From: Pseudonocardia cypriaca
GTDB taxonomy: Bacteria > Actinomycetota > Actinomycetes > Mycobacteriales > Pseudonocardiaceae
Direction of reading: 5' to 3'
Assembly: GCF_006717045.1 (NCBI RefSeq)
Contig: NZ_VFPH01000001.1
Location: 2,914,001-2,978,000 of the forward strand
Length of the DNA: 64,000 nt
Every line of letters starts with the position of its first letter. The stretch's first letter is position 1. This document shows, one piece after another, positions 25,290 to 33,500 of the stretch. The notes beneath the pieces are model-generated. The model worked only from the letters and a program-made list of their open reading frames with translations, was not told where the DNA came from and searched no databases. Both the position numbers and the translations under genes were made by a program.

Positions 25290-26348
25290 GTGAGCGAGGT
25301 TCTCGAGGGGCTGGTCCGGGCCGATCCGGCCGAGCCCGGCTTCGTCCGGCGACGCAGAGGCCGGGGATGGAGCTTCTACGACTGCGCGGGCGAGCCGATC
25401 ACCGATCCGGCCGAGATCGCGCGCATCAAGTCCCTCGCGATCCCGCCCGCGTGGCAGGACGTGTGGATCTGCCCCGACCCGGACGGCCACATCCAGGCCG
25501 TGGGGACCGACGCGGCGGGCCGCCGCCAGTACCGCTACCACGAGGAGTGGCGCCGCCTGCGGGACAAGGAGAAGTACGAGCGCGTGCTGACCCTCGGCGC
25601 CGCCCTCCCCGAGGTGCGCCTGGAGCTGGTGCAGCGGCTGCAGGAGAAGGGGCTCGGCCGCGAGCGGGTGCTCGCCGCGGGCGTGCGGATGCTCGACGTG
25701 GGCGTCTTCCGGCCGGGGGGTGAGGAGTACGCACCCGGTGACGACGACGAGGACGGCACGTTCGGGCTGGCCACGCTGCGTCGCGAGCACGTGCAGCTCA
25801 AGCGCGGCGCGGTGCTGTTCTCCTACCCGGCCAAGGGCGGCATCCCCCGCACGCTGGCGCTGCGCGACCCGCTGCTGCACAAGGTCGTCAACTCGCTGTT
25901 GCGCCGCCGCGGGGGAGGGGAGGACCTGCTCGTCTACCGCAACGGCCGCGGGTGGCACGACGTGCGGGCCGAGGACCTCAACGCCGCGGTCAAGGAGATC
26001 ATCGGGGAGCAGTACAGCTGCAAGGACCTGCGCACCTGGAACGCCACCGTGCTCGCCGCCGTCACGCTCGCCGCGGGGGTGGCGCGTGGCGGGGTGCCCG
26101 ACAAGGAACGCGCCCGCAAGCGGGTGGTGAACCAGGCGATCAAGGAGGTGTCGACGCATCTCGGGAACACCCCGACGGTCGCGCGCAGCTCCTACGTCGA
26201 TCCGCGCGTGATCGAGCGGTTCGAGGAGGGGCGCACCGTGCTGCGGGCCCTGCAGCGGCTGGAGAACGGCTCGGCCATGCCGGACCTGACCGAGGACGCC
26301 ACCCGAGCCGCCGTGGAGCGGGCGGTGGTGCGGCTCATCACCTCCTGA
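25290..26348 (+). CDS. DNA topoisomerase IB (poxvirus/bacterial type)
   Basis: A 352-residue type IB topoisomerase that relaxes supercoils through a 3'-phosphotyrosyl intermediate. The N-terminal domain begins PGFVRRRRGRGWSFYDCAG and continues to IPPAWQDVWICPDPDGHIQAV, the bacterial TopIB signature. Catalytic-domain marks are YRYHEEWRRLRDKEKYERVL (with catalytic Arg), QLKRGAVLFSYPAKGG, CKDLRTWNATVLAAV (catalytic Arg in KDLRTWN), and ARSSYVDPRV, whose Tyr is the nucleophile. All needed residues are visible. The GTG start is preceded by GGAGG. No partner gene; such enzymes are accessory in actinobacteria. Confidence 0.9.
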   Translation: MSEVLEGLVRADPAEPGFVRRRRGRGWSFYDCAGEPITDPAEIARIKSLAIPPAWQDVWICPDPDGHIQAVGTDAAGRRQYRYHEEWRRLRDKEKYERVLTLGAALPEVRLELVQRLQEKGLGRERVLAAGVRMLDVGVFRPGGEEYAPGDDDEDGTFGLATLRREHVQLKRGAVLFSYPAKGGIPRTLALRDPLLHKVVNSLLRRRGGGEDLLVYRNGRGWHDVRAEDLNAAVKEIIGEQYSCKDLRTWNATVLAAVTLAAGVARGGVPDKERARKRVVNQAIKEVSTHLGNTPTVARSSYVDPRVIERFEEGRTVLRALQRLENGSAMPDLTEDATRAAVERAVVRLITS

Positions 26349-26354
26349 GAGGTG

Positions 26355-26999
26355 TCAGTGCACCACGTCGTGGGTCCAGACCTCCCGCGGCTGGTGGTGG
26401 AGCCGCCAGTAGTGCTCTGCGACCTCGTCGGGGTCCCAGGGGCCGCCGGGCGCGACCGGACCGGCGACCGTGACCGTCGCGACGTGCACCCCGGACGGGC
26501 CGTACCGCTCGTGGAGCATGGCGGCGAGCGCGCGGACCCCGGCCTTGCCCAGCGACAGCGACACGTACCCCGCCTTCGGCTCCGGCATCCCGCCGGTGAT
26601 CAGGAACGTGCCGCTGCCCCGCGTCGCCATCGCCGGGAGCACGTGCGCCGCGGCCGTGAGTGCGCCGAGGACGTTGACCGACCACGCCTCCAGCTGGCCG
26701 GCCGCGGCCAGCTCTCCCGGCGCGTCCGGCCGCACGAGGGCGGCGTTGTAGACCACGACGTCCGGGACGCCGAAGCGAGCCGTGGCCGCGTCCAGCGCGG
26801 CCCGCAGGCCGTCCTCGTCGGCGACGTCGGCCGTCAGGGCGAGCAGGTCACGGGTGTCACTCGCGATCGCGCCCGCGACGGCGTCGAGGGTGGCCCGCGT
26901 CCGGGCCACGACCGTGACCGGCATCCCCCCGCCGGCGAACCGCTCCGCCACCGCCCGTCCGATCCCGGCCCCCGCTCCCAGCACGACCGCGCCCGCCAT
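26355..26999 (-). CDS. SDR-family protein lacking the canonical catalytic tyrosine
   Basis: A 214-residue Rossmann-fold protein of the short-chain dehydrogenase superfamily. The cofactor-binding turn is VVLGAGAGIGRAVAERF, and VVYNAALVRPDA stands for the NNAG motif. In the active site the Ser region reads LITGGMP, and the Y-x-x-x-K motif is replaced: GYVSLSLGKAGVRAL has Leu four residues before Lys. This SLSLGKA form is typical of a small actinobacterial/proteobacterial SDR branch, so activity may differ from classical SDRs. Upstream is a perfect palindrome TGACACCGGTGTCA, an apparent TetR-type operator. It is divergent from the PfpI gene and convergent, six bases apart, with topoisomerase IB. 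Confidence 0.75.
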   Translation of the reverse strand: MAGAVVLGAGAGIGRAVAERFAGGGMPVTVVARTRATLDAVAGAIASDTRDLLALTADVADEDGLRAALDAATARFGVPDVVVYNAALVRPDAPGELAAAGQLEAWSVNVLGALTAAAHVLPAMATRGSGTFLITGGMPEPKAGYVSLSLGKAGVRALAAMLHERYGPSGVHVATVTVAGPVAPGGPWDPDEVAEHYWRLHHQPREVWTHDVVH

Positions 27000-27036
27000 G
27001 TCCGGCTCCTCTCCGTCGTGTGGGGACGGTAGGGCC

Positions 27037-27050
27037 TGACACCGGTGTCA
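27037..27050. promoter_or_regulatory. TetR-like operator palindrome
   Basis: TGACACCGGTGTCA is a perfect 14-bp dyad. A second palindrome, ACACGCGTGT (27057-27066), follows seven bases later. On the minus strand they overlap TTGACC/TTGACA hexamers suitable as -35 of the SDR gene that starts at 26999. No tetR gene is in the window; the regulator is therefore elsewhere. The symmetry is direct, the regulator class inferred. Confidence 0.55.
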
Positions 27051-27145
27051 AGGTCAACACGCGTGTCGGCCCGCCGGGGCGTAGCCGCCCCGATGCCGGG
27101 TACGCGACACGCGGACCCCAGGACGAGAGAGCGGAAGGACAACTC

Positions 27146-27724
27146 ATGACCGGCAAGCTGGACGGCAAGCGGATCGCCATCCTCGCGACCGACGGCGTGG
27201 AGCAGGTGGAGCTCACCGAACCCCGCGACGCCGTGACCCGTGAGGGCGCCCGCACCGAGATCGTCTCGCTGTCCGACGGCGAGATCCAGGCGATGAACGG
27301 CGACATCGAGCCCGCCGAGAAGTTCACCGTCGACAAGGTGGCGAAGGAGGTGTCCGCGGCCGACTACGACGCCCTGATCATGCCCGGCGGCACGGTGAAC
27401 GCCGACCGCCTGCGGATGGACCCGGACGTGCGCGGCTTCGTGCAGGACGTGTTCCGCGCGGGCAAGCCGGTGGGGGTGATCTGCCACGGCCCGTGGACGC
27501 TCGTGGAGGCCGACCTGGTGCGTGGCCGCACCCTGACCTCCTACCCGAGCCTGCGCACCGACATCCGCAATGCGGGCGGCACAGTCGTCGACGAGGAGGT
27601 CGTCACGGACAACGGGCTGGTCTCCAGCCGCAACCCCGGCGACCTGCCCGCGTTCTGCGCGAAGATCGTGGAGGAGTTCGCCGAGGGCGAGCACCGGGTG
27701 CACGACGAGGGCGCGACCGTATAA
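27146..27724 (+). CDS. PfpI/DJ-1-family protein (type 1 glutamine amidotransferase-like)
   Basis: A 192-residue DJ-1/PfpI superfamily protein. Motifs: RIAILATDGVEQVELTEP at the N terminus (the Glu that pairs with the nucleophile region), ALIMPGGTVNADRLRMD, and VGVICHGPWTLVEADLV, in which Cys-His of ICHGPW forms the nucleophile elbow. The last strand VTDNGLVSSRNPGDLPAF is typical. Members act as deglycases, chaperones or stress proteases; which applies here is unknown. The ATG has GGAAGGA upstream with suitable spacing. It is divergent from the SDR gene, and the operator palindromes lie in the intergenic space, though nearer the SDR. Confidence 0.85.
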   Translation: MTGKLDGKRIAILATDGVEQVELTEPRDAVTREGARTEIVSLSDGEIQAMNGDIEPAEKFTVDKVAKEVSAADYDALIMPGGTVNADRLRMDPDVRGFVQDVFRAGKPVGVICHGPWTLVEADLVRGRTLTSYPSLRTDIRNAGGTVVDEEVVTDNGLVSSRNPGDLPAFCAKIVEEFAEGEHRVHDEGATV

Positions 27725-27775
27725 CGGGCGCATCGTTGCCGAGTCGTGCGTCACTCGTTCGGGTAGTCATGCCCC

Positions 27776-28396
27776 ATGACGAAGTGGCGCTCGGGCACCG
27801 GTAGCCGGGCCGACGGGCGTGGCGAGGGTCCGCTGCAGCGCGCCGACCGCAACATGATCGAGCTGCTGCAGGAGCTGCGCGTTGCGCAGACGGGCGTGCA
27901 GATCCTCTTCGCGTTCCTGCTGACGCTCTCGTTCACCGAGCGCTTCGGGTCGATCGACGAGATCCAACGCTGGACCTACGTGGTCACGTTGCTCTGCTCG
28001 GTGCTCACGGCGGGCCTGCTCGTCGCCCCGGCAGCCGTGCACCGCGTGACGTTCCGCCGCGGGCTGAAGGTGGAGACGGTGCAGCTCGGGCACCGCCTCT
28101 TCACGCTCGGCCTCGGCGCGCTCGCCCTCACGCTCACCGGCTGCGTGCTGCTGGTGCTCGACGTCGCCGTCGGGCTGTCGTTCGCGATCTCCTGTGCGGT
28201 CGTGGTCTGCCTCGGGCTGTGCCTGCTGTGGTTCGTGCTGCCGATCCCGCTGCTGCGCCGCACGCATCTGCCTACGGCGTTCCACGGCGGCGACGGCGAG
28301 GGCAGCGGCGACAACGACGGCGAGGACAGCGGGGAAGACGACGGCGGGCCGCCGCCCGGAGATCGGGCGACGACCCGCGAACCGACGTCGGCGTGA
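27776..28396 (+). CDS. DUF6328-family membrane protein
   Basis: A 206-residue membrane protein. After a soluble N-terminal segment with RNMIELLQELRVAQTGVQIL, four hydrophobic helices follow (GVQILFAFLLTLSF; TYVVTLLCSVLTAGLLVAP; LFTLGLGALALTLTGCVLL; FAISCAVVVCLGLCLLWFV), the arrangement of DUF6328 proteins. The C-terminal 45 residues are hydrophilic and rich in Gly, Asp and Glu (GDGEGSGDNDGEDSGEDDGG), presumably an unstructured tail. No function is known for the family. It lies on the plus strand, convergent with the SRPBCC gene one base apart. Confidence 0.75.
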   Translation: MTKWRSGTGSRADGRGEGPLQRADRNMIELLQELRVAQTGVQILFAFLLTLSFTERFGSIDEIQRWTYVVTLLCSVLTAGLLVAPAAVHRVTFRRGLKVETVQLGHRLFTLGLGALALTLTGCVLLVLDVAVGLSFAISCAVVVCLGLCLLWFVLPIPLLRRTHLPTAFHGGDGEGSGDNDGEDSGEDDGGPPPGDRATTREPTSA

Positions 28397-28397
28397 G

Positions 28398-28916
28398 TCA
28401 GCCGGGCAGGTTGCCCGGGAGATCGGTGGAACCGGTGGAACCGGACGGGGGCGTCTGGGGGCTGCGCCCGACGTCGCCGCGCCAGCCGCCCTCCTCGCGG
28501 CCGCGGGACTCGATGAACTCCTTGAAGTTCGCCAGGTCGCCCTTCACGCGGCGTTCGATGATGCCGAGCGCCTCGCCCGCCTTCTCGGTGAGGCCCTCGG
28601 GCTCGTGGTCCATCTGCAGGGTCACGCGGGTGTGCCTGTCGTCGAGGCGGTGGAACGTGACGACACCGGACTGGCTGGGGCCGTCCACGGTCCGCCAGGC
28701 CACCCGCTCGTCGGGGTGCTGCTCGGTGATCTCGGCGTCGAACTCGCGCTCCACGCCGGCGATCTTCGTGACCCAGTGCGTGCGGGTGGGGGTCACCTGG
28801 TCGATGCGCTCGACGCCCTCCATGAACTTCGGGAACGACTCGAACTGAGTCCACTGGTTGTAGGCCGTGGTGACGGGCACGTCCACGTCGACGGTCTGCA
28901 CAACGTTGGTGGTCAT
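28398..28916 (-). CDS. SRPBCC-family protein (polyketide cyclase/dehydrase-like)
   Basis: A 172-residue START-fold protein. VVQTVDVDVPVTTAYNQWTQ opens the helix-grip fold; FESFPKFMEGVERIDQVTP is the typical FP-x-FM motif of this actinobacterial subgroup, and RVAWRTVDGPSQSGVVTFH and RVTLQMDHEPEGLTEKAG give the remaining strands, followed by the long C-terminal helix (RVKGDLANFKEFIESRG). The last about 30 residues are Gly/Ser/Pro-rich. Such proteins bind hydrophobic ligands; none is known here. GGGTAT (28926-28931, minus strand) stands just upstream and resembles a SigB/SigF -10 element, but no GTTT -35 is found. Sigma factor gene lies directly upstream on the same strand. Confidence 0.8.
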   Translation of the reverse strand: MTTNVVQTVDVDVPVTTAYNQWTQFESFPKFMEGVERIDQVTPTRTHWVTKIAGVEREFDAEITEQHPDERVAWRTVDGPSQSGVVTFHRLDDRHTRVTLQMDHEPEGLTEKAGEALGIIERRVKGDLANFKEFIESRGREEGGWRGDVGRSPQTPPSGSTGSTDLPGNLPG

Positions 28917-28944
28917 GCCGCAGACATACCCGGCAGATCGGCAC

Positions 28945-29715
28945 CTATCCGTCCTCCGTCATCCTCCGTCGCAGCTGCGCGACCGTCTGCGACAGCAGGC
29001 GGGACACGTGCATCTGCGAGATACCGACCCGGTCGGCGATCTGGGTCTGCGTGAGGTTGCCGAAGAAGCGCAGCAGCAGGATCGTGCGTTCCCGCTCTGG
29101 GAGCTCGTCGAGCAGCGGCGCGAGGGTCTCGCGGTACTCGACCTTGTCCAGCTCCACGTCCACGTCGCCGAGGGTGTCGGTGAGGGGTGTGTCGGCGCCT
29201 GCCACCAGCTCGTCGAGGGAGCTGCTGCGGTAGGCCTGCTGGGCGTCGATGCCCTCCACGACGTCCTCGGTGGGCAGGCCGAGCCGCGCGGCGATCTCGC
29301 TGGGCCGCGGCGCGCGCCCCAGCTCCTGGGACAGGGGGCCGATCGCGCTGTTGATCGTGCTCTGCAGGTCCTTGAGCCGCCTCGGCACGCGCATCGACCA
29401 CGTCCGGTCGCGGAAGTGCCTGCGGATCTCGCCGGTGATGGTGGGCACCGCGTAGGAGAGGAAGTCGATGCCCCGAGCGGGCTCGAACCGGTCCACGGCG
29501 TTGAGCAGCCCGACGGTGCCGGCCTGCTCGAGGTCGTCGACCGGTTCCCCGCGGCCCGCGAACCGGCGCGCGATGTGCTGCACGACGGGCAGGTACCCGG
29601 TGACGAGCTTGGCCCGCAGCGCAGGCCGCTCGGGGTGGTCCGGTGGCAGGGCCGCGAACTCCTCGAACAGCGGTGCGAGGTGGCCGTAGTCCGAGTCCCG
29701 GGACGTGTCGCTCAT
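28945..29715 (-). CDS. SigB/SigF/SigG-family RNA polymerase sigma factor
   Basis: A 256-residue sigma-70 factor lacking region 1.1. Region 2 reads VTGYLPVVQHIARRFAGRGEPVDDLEQAGTVGLLNAVDRFEPAR with RGIDFLSYAVPTITGEIRRHFRDRTW, the hallmark of the SigB/SigF stress group; region 3 is RRLKDLQSTINSAIGPLSQELGRAP; region 4 contains LDELPERERTILLLRFFGNL and the helix-turn-helix TQTQIADRVGISQMHVSRLLSQ. The group directs general stress and differentiation genes at promoters of GTTT-N15-17-GGGTAT type and is usually held by an RsbW-like anti-sigma factor; none is adjacent here. A promoter of this type is visible at the ChaB operon in this window. Confidence 0.9.
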   Translation of the reverse strand: MSDTSRDSDYGHLAPLFEEFAALPPDHPERPALRAKLVTGYLPVVQHIARRFAGRGEPVDDLEQAGTVGLLNAVDRFEPARGIDFLSYAVPTITGEIRRHFRDRTWSMRVPRRLKDLQSTINSAIGPLSQELGRAPRPSEIAARLGLPTEDVVEGIDAQQAYRSSSLDELVAGADTPLTDTLGDVDVELDKVEYRETLAPLLDELPERERTILLLRFFGNLTQTQIADRVGISQMHVSRLLSQTVAQLRRRMTEDG

Positions 29716-29922
29716 CGAGCGGCCTCGCAGGCGCGCTCGCGAGCTGGACGGGGCGGGGACGCCGTGTCGACGACTCGCTCGCTCGTCCGCACGCCCTGAT
29801 CGCACGGGAAGACCGGGAGGTGCACGCGAAGACCTACCCGCGGCCTGCCGACCAGAAACCCGGCCGCTGGTACGTTCGTAAGTCGCCCTGTCGTACGTCA
29901 CGCCCGCGAAGGTGATCTGCCG

Positions 29923-32313
29923 GTGTCGAAAAGCACGTCCCCCGCGGTGCCGGACGCCCGCATCCCGAACCAGCTCCCCGGCCGGCTCGAGGACGGGATC
30001 GAGCACGAGCGGGCCTACGTCCACATGCTGTACGAACGCCTCGACGCGCGGCGGGCCGAGACGGCCCGGCGGCTGTCGAACGTGCTGCACGACGAGACGG
30101 TCGGCACGCCGCAGGCGCTCACCGAGCGCGACGCCGCGGCAGCCATGTACACCGACCGCCTCGCCGCGCTGCGGGCCGCCGAGCACGGTCTCGCCTTCGG
30201 CCGGCTCGACGCCGAGGACGGCGAGCGCCGCTACATCGGCCGCCTGGGCCTGCTCGACGAGGACAACGAGTACGAGCCGCTCCTGATGGACTGGCGGGCG
30301 CCCGCGGCCCGCCCGTTCTACACGGCCACCGCGGCGTCCCCCGAAGGCATCCGGCGCAGGCGGCACCTGCGCACCCGCCGCCGCGACGTCATCGCGGTTG
30401 ACGACGAGGTGCTGGACCTCGACGACGCCACGGCGGCGTCCCAGTCCAGCGGTCTCACGAGCGAGGCCGCCCTGCTCGCCGCCGTCGACGCGCGCCGCAC
30501 CGGCCGGATGGCCGACATCGTGGCGACGATCCAGGCCGAGCAGGACGCCATCATCCGCTCGAAGCCGTCGGGGGTGCTGGTCGTGCAGGGCGGCCCGGGC
30601 ACCGGCAAGACCGCGGTGGCCCTGCACCGGGCCGCGTACCTGCTCTACACCCATCGCGACCGGCTGGCCCGCCGCGGCGTGCTCGTGGTGGGGCCCAACC
30701 CCACCTTCCTGTCCTACATCGGGCAGGTGCTGCCATCGCTCGGCGAGACCAGCGTGGTGCTCGGCACCGTCGGGCAGCTGCACCCGGGTCTCGACGCGCG
30801 CCGCTCGGAGCCCGCCGTCACCGCGGCCGTGAAGGGGCGGGCGGAGATGGCGGCGGTCGTCGCGGCCGCCGTCCGCGACCGCCAGCAGGTTCCCCGCCGG
30901 CCCGTCGAGCTGGTCGTGGAGGGCCAGCCGGTACGGCTCGACCGCGATGTCGCCCACGCCGCCCGCACCCGCGCCCGCCGCTCCCGCAAGCCGCACAACG
31001 AGGCAAGGCGGATCTTCCGCAAGGAGGCCGTGCGGCTGCTCGCCGAGCAGGTGGCGCGCACCCTGACGAGCCCGGGACGGCGCGACCTGCTCGACGCGGG
31101 CGACCTGGCCGACATCCGCGACGAGCTCACCGAGAGCCGCGAGCTCGCCCGCGAGCTGGACGCGCTGTGGCCGACGCTGTCGGCCGAGCAGCTGCTCACC
31201 GACCTGTTCGCCGACCGCAAGCGGTTGAACTCGGTGGCGCGCAGGCTGCCCGCCGGCGACCGCGACCTGCTCCACCGGCCGGCCTCCGCCGACGACGTGC
31301 CGGCCGACCAGCGCTGGACCCCGGCCGACGTCCCGCTGCTCGACGAGGCCGCCGAGCTGCTCGGCGACGACGGCTCGGAGGCGGCGGCCCGCGAGGCGGC
31401 CGCGCTGCGCGAGGAGGTGCTCTACGCCCAGGGCGTCCTCGACGTCCTCGACCTCGAGGAGGACCTCGACCCGGAGCTGCTGCGCGCCACCGACGTCATC
31501 GACGCCGACCGGCTCGCCGAGCGGCAGGCGACGCGCCGCTACGACTCCACGGCGGAGCGGGCGGCCGCCGACCGCGAGTGGACCTACGGCCACGTGATCG
31601 TCGACGAGGCGCAGGAGCTCTCGCCGATGGCGTGGCGGCTGGTGATGCGCCGCTGCCCGAGCCGGTCGATGACGATCGTCGGCGACATCGCGCAGACCGG
31701 CGACCTCGCGGGCGCCCGCTCGTGGGACGAGGTGCTCGCGCCGTTCGTCGAGCGCCGCTGGCGCCTCGAGCAGCTCACGGTCAACTACCGCACCCCGTCC
31801 GAGATCGCCGACGTCGCCGACGACGTGCTCGCCACGATCGAACCGGGCCTCGCGCCGCCGCGCTCGGTCCGCAGCACCGGGGTGCCGCCGCGGGCCGTGC
31901 CGGCCTCGGCGGGCAGCCTGGAGGACACCGTGGCGAAGGTGCTGGCCGAGGAGGCGGGCGCGGTCGGCGACGGCCGCACGGCGGTGCTCGTGCCCACGGG
32001 CCGCCTGGACGAGCTGCGGGTCCGGCTGCTCGGTGCGGACGACACCGAGCGGACGGAGGGGGCCGACGGCACCGACGGTTCGGGCGGCGCCACGGTGGAC
32101 CTCACCGCTCCGGTGGTGGTGCTCCCGGTCTCGGCGGCGAAGGGCCTCGAGTTCGACGCCGTGATCGTCGTGGAGCCCGCCGAGCTGCTGGCCGAGTCGC
32201 CGCGCGGGCGGGGCGACCTGTACGTCGCCCTCACCCGCGCCACCCAGCGGCTCGCCGTGGTGCACGCCGAACCGCTGCCGGCGATGCTGCACAAGCTGCA
32301 GAACGGTGGCTGA
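29923..32313 (+). CDS. helD: HelD-like RNA polymerase-recycling ATPase
   Basis: A 796-residue superfamily 1 ATPase of the HelD class. HelD enters both channels of stalled RNA polymerase and removes it from DNA; actinobacterial HelD can also protect against rifampicin. The N-terminal coiled coil (ERAYVHMLYERLDARRAETARR) is the secondary-channel arm; MDWRAPAARPFYTATAASP is the family's most conserved N-terminal motif; Walker A is VQGGPGTGKT (about residue 222); Walker B is VIVDEAQELSPMAWRLVMRR; later motifs TIVGDIAQTGD, LTVNYRTPSEIA, SAAKGLEFDAVIVV and LYVALTRATQRL complete the helicase-like core. Start is GTG. Upstream are TACGTTCGTA and TCGTACGTCA spaced 20 bases apart. The next gene overlaps its end by eight bases. 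Confidence 0.85.
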   Translation: MSKSTSPAVPDARIPNQLPGRLEDGIEHERAYVHMLYERLDARRAETARRLSNVLHDETVGTPQALTERDAAAAMYTDRLAALRAAEHGLAFGRLDAEDGERRYIGRLGLLDEDNEYEPLLMDWRAPAARPFYTATAASPEGIRRRRHLRTRRRDVIAVDDEVLDLDDATAASQSSGLTSEAALLAAVDARRTGRMADIVATIQAEQDAIIRSKPSGVLVVQGGPGTGKTAVALHRAAYLLYTHRDRLARRGVLVVGPNPTFLSYIGQVLPSLGETSVVLGTVGQLHPGLDARRSEPAVTAAVKGRAEMAAVVAAAVRDRQQVPRRPVELVVEGQPVRLDRDVAHAARTRARRSRKPHNEARRIFRKEAVRLLAEQVARTLTSPGRRDLLDAGDLADIRDELTESRELARELDALWPTLSAEQLLTDLFADRKRLNSVARRLPAGDRDLLHRPASADDVPADQRWTPADVPLLDEAAELLGDDGSEAAAREAAALREEVLYAQGVLDVLDLEEDLDPELLRATDVIDADRLAERQATRRYDSTAERAAADREWTYGHVIVDEAQELSPMAWRLVMRRCPSRSMTIVGDIAQTGDLAGARSWDEVLAPFVERRWRLEQLTVNYRTPSEIADVADDVLATIEPGLAPPRSVRSTGVPPRAVPASAGSLEDTVAKVLAEEAGAVGDGRTAVLVPTGRLDELRVRLLGADDTERTEGADGTDGSGGATVDLTAPVVVLPVSAAKGLEFDAVIVVEPAELLAESPRGRGDLYVALTRATQRLAVVHAEPLPAMLHKLQNGG

Positions 32314-32695
32314 CACGCCGCTGCTGCTGGCCGGGGTACGCAGGCGCTGCCTGGCTCTGCCGGAGGTGACCGAAGGCCGCACGCACGCAGCGCCCACCTG
32401 GTTCGTGCGCGGCAGGCGGTCGTTCGTGAAGTTCGTCGACCCCGACGAGCACCCGCAGTTCGACCTGCCGCACGTCGCGATCTGGGCGGCGGCCCCGCCG
32501 GGGGCGCGGCAGGAGCTGGTGGCCGCCGCGCCGGATCGCTTCTTCGCGCCGCGGTTCGGCGGGCGCGACTGGGTGGGGATGCGGCTCGACACCGGGCCCG
32601 ACTGGGACGAGGTCGGCGAGGTCGTCACCGACGCCTACCGGCAGGTGGCGCCGAAGTCCCTCCTCGCCCGGCTTGGCGGGCCGGCGAACAGCTGA
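32306..32695 (+). CDS. MmcQ/YjbR-family protein
   Basis: A 129-residue protein of the MmcQ/YjbR (CyaY-like fold) family, of unknown biochemical function. Its marks are CLALPEVTEGRTHAAPTWFV, GRRSFVKFVDPDEHPQFD, and the C-terminal GGRDWVGMRLDTGPDWDEV, followed by AYRQVAPKSLLARL. The GTG start lies inside the last codons of the HelD gene, so the two are translated from one transcript. Family members have a DNA-binding-like surface but no proven role, so no link to HelD function is claimed. Confidence 0.85.
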   Translation: MADTPLLLAGVRRRCLALPEVTEGRTHAAPTWFVRGRRSFVKFVDPDEHPQFDLPHVAIWAAAPPGARQELVAAAPDRFFAPRFGGRDWVGMRLDTGPDWDEVGEVVTDAYRQVAPKSLLARLGGPANS

Positions 32696-32701
32696 CCCGC
32701 C

Positions 32702-33469
32702 CTACACCGGGGTGACGTAGGCCCCGGAGATGCCACCGTCCACGAGGAAGGTGGAGGCGGTGATGAAGCTGGCGTCGTCGCTGGCGAGGAACGCGACCGT
32801 GGAGGCGATCTCCTCGGGACGGGCGAAGCGGCCCATCGGGATGTGCACCATGCGGCGCTGGGCGCGCTCGGGGTCGGCGGCGAACAGCTCCTGCAGCAGC
32901 GGGGTGTCGACCGGCCCGGGGCACAGGGCGTTGACCCGGATGCCCTCGCGCGCGAACTGCACACCCAGCTCCCTGGTCATCGCGAGCACCCCGCCCTTGG
33001 AGGCGGTGTAGGAGATCTGGGAGGTCGCGGCACCCATCACCGCCACGAACGACGCGGTGTTGACGATCGCGCCGCGGCCCTGGCGCTGCATGTGCGGGAT
33101 CACGGCCTTGCAGCACAGGAACACCGAGGTGAGGTTGACCTCCTGGACCCGGCGCCACGCGTCGAGGCCGGTCTCCAGGATGGAGTCGTCGTCCGGCGGC
33201 GAGATGCCGGCGTTGTTGAACGCGACGTCGACGCTCCCGTAGGCGTCGACGGCCGCGGTGAACAGCGCCTCCACCTGCGTCTCCGAGGTGACGTCCGTCT
33301 GCACGAAGAGCCCGCCCACCTCGTCGGCGGCGGCCTTGCCGGGGCCCGGGTCGATGTCGGCGACGACCACGCGCGCGCCCTCGGAGGCGAGGCGGCGCAC
33401 CGTGGCGAGCCCGATGCCGCTGCCGCCACCCGTCACGACCGCTGTGCGGCCGGAGAACCTTTCCGTCAT
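32702..33469 (-). CDS. SDR-family oxidoreductase (classical)
   Basis: A 255-residue classical short-chain dehydrogenase/reductase. TGGGSGIGLATVRRLASEG is the cofactor-binding turn, with VVADIDPGPGK preferring NAD; NNAGISPPDD, and the catalytic triad Ser in IVNTASFVAV, with YTASKGGVLAMTREL giving Tyr and Lys. PGPVDTPLLQELF and FLVDGGISGAYV close the fold. It is downstream of, and on the same strand as, the amine-catabolism genes (start to puuD-like stop 24 bases), and the operator GGTCTAGACC lies 22-31 bases upstream of its start. It could oxidise an alcohol or amino-alcohol produced by this pathway; the substrate is inferred only from context. Confidence 0.85.
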   Translation of the reverse strand: MTERFSGRTAVVTGGGSGIGLATVRRLASEGARVVVADIDPGPGKAAADEVGGLFVQTDVTSETQVEALFTAAVDAYGSVDVAFNNAGISPPDDDSILETGLDAWRRVQEVNLTSVFLCCKAVIPHMQRQGRGAIVNTASFVAVMGAATSQISYTASKGGVLAMTRELGVQFAREGIRVNALCPGPVDTPLLQELFAADPERAQRRMVHIPMGRFARPEEIASTVAFLASDDASFITASTFLVDGGISGAYVTPV

Positions 33470-33490
33470 GCCCGCGAGCCTAGATCCTGA

Positions 33491-33500
33491 GGTCTAGACC
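33491..33500. promoter_or_regulatory. Operator GGTCTAGACC upstream of the SDR gene
   Basis: A perfect 10-bp palindrome that also supplies the TAG stop of the puuD-like gene. The 14 bases GGTCTAGACCGTAA are identical to those at the second site, 39161-39174. GT-N-TA-N-AC is the consensus shape of HutC-subfamily GntR operators. Shared use by the island is inferred. Confidence 0.65.

Noticed and set aside
28926..28931. GGGTAT on the minus strand before the SRPBCC gene as a SigF promoter
   Set aside because: No GTTT-like -35 at 14-17 bases upstream; kept only as a remark. Similar lone GGGTA motifs before the DksA-like and PfpI genes were dropped for the same reason.
29716..29922. Rifampicin-associated element expected before helD
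   Set aside because: No sequence resembling the GGGGCTTGC-type inverted repeat is present in the upstream region.
28945..32628. Minus-strand open frame of 1227 codons
   Set aside because: Only its last 256 codons (the sigma factor) are real; the rest is antisense to the helD gene.
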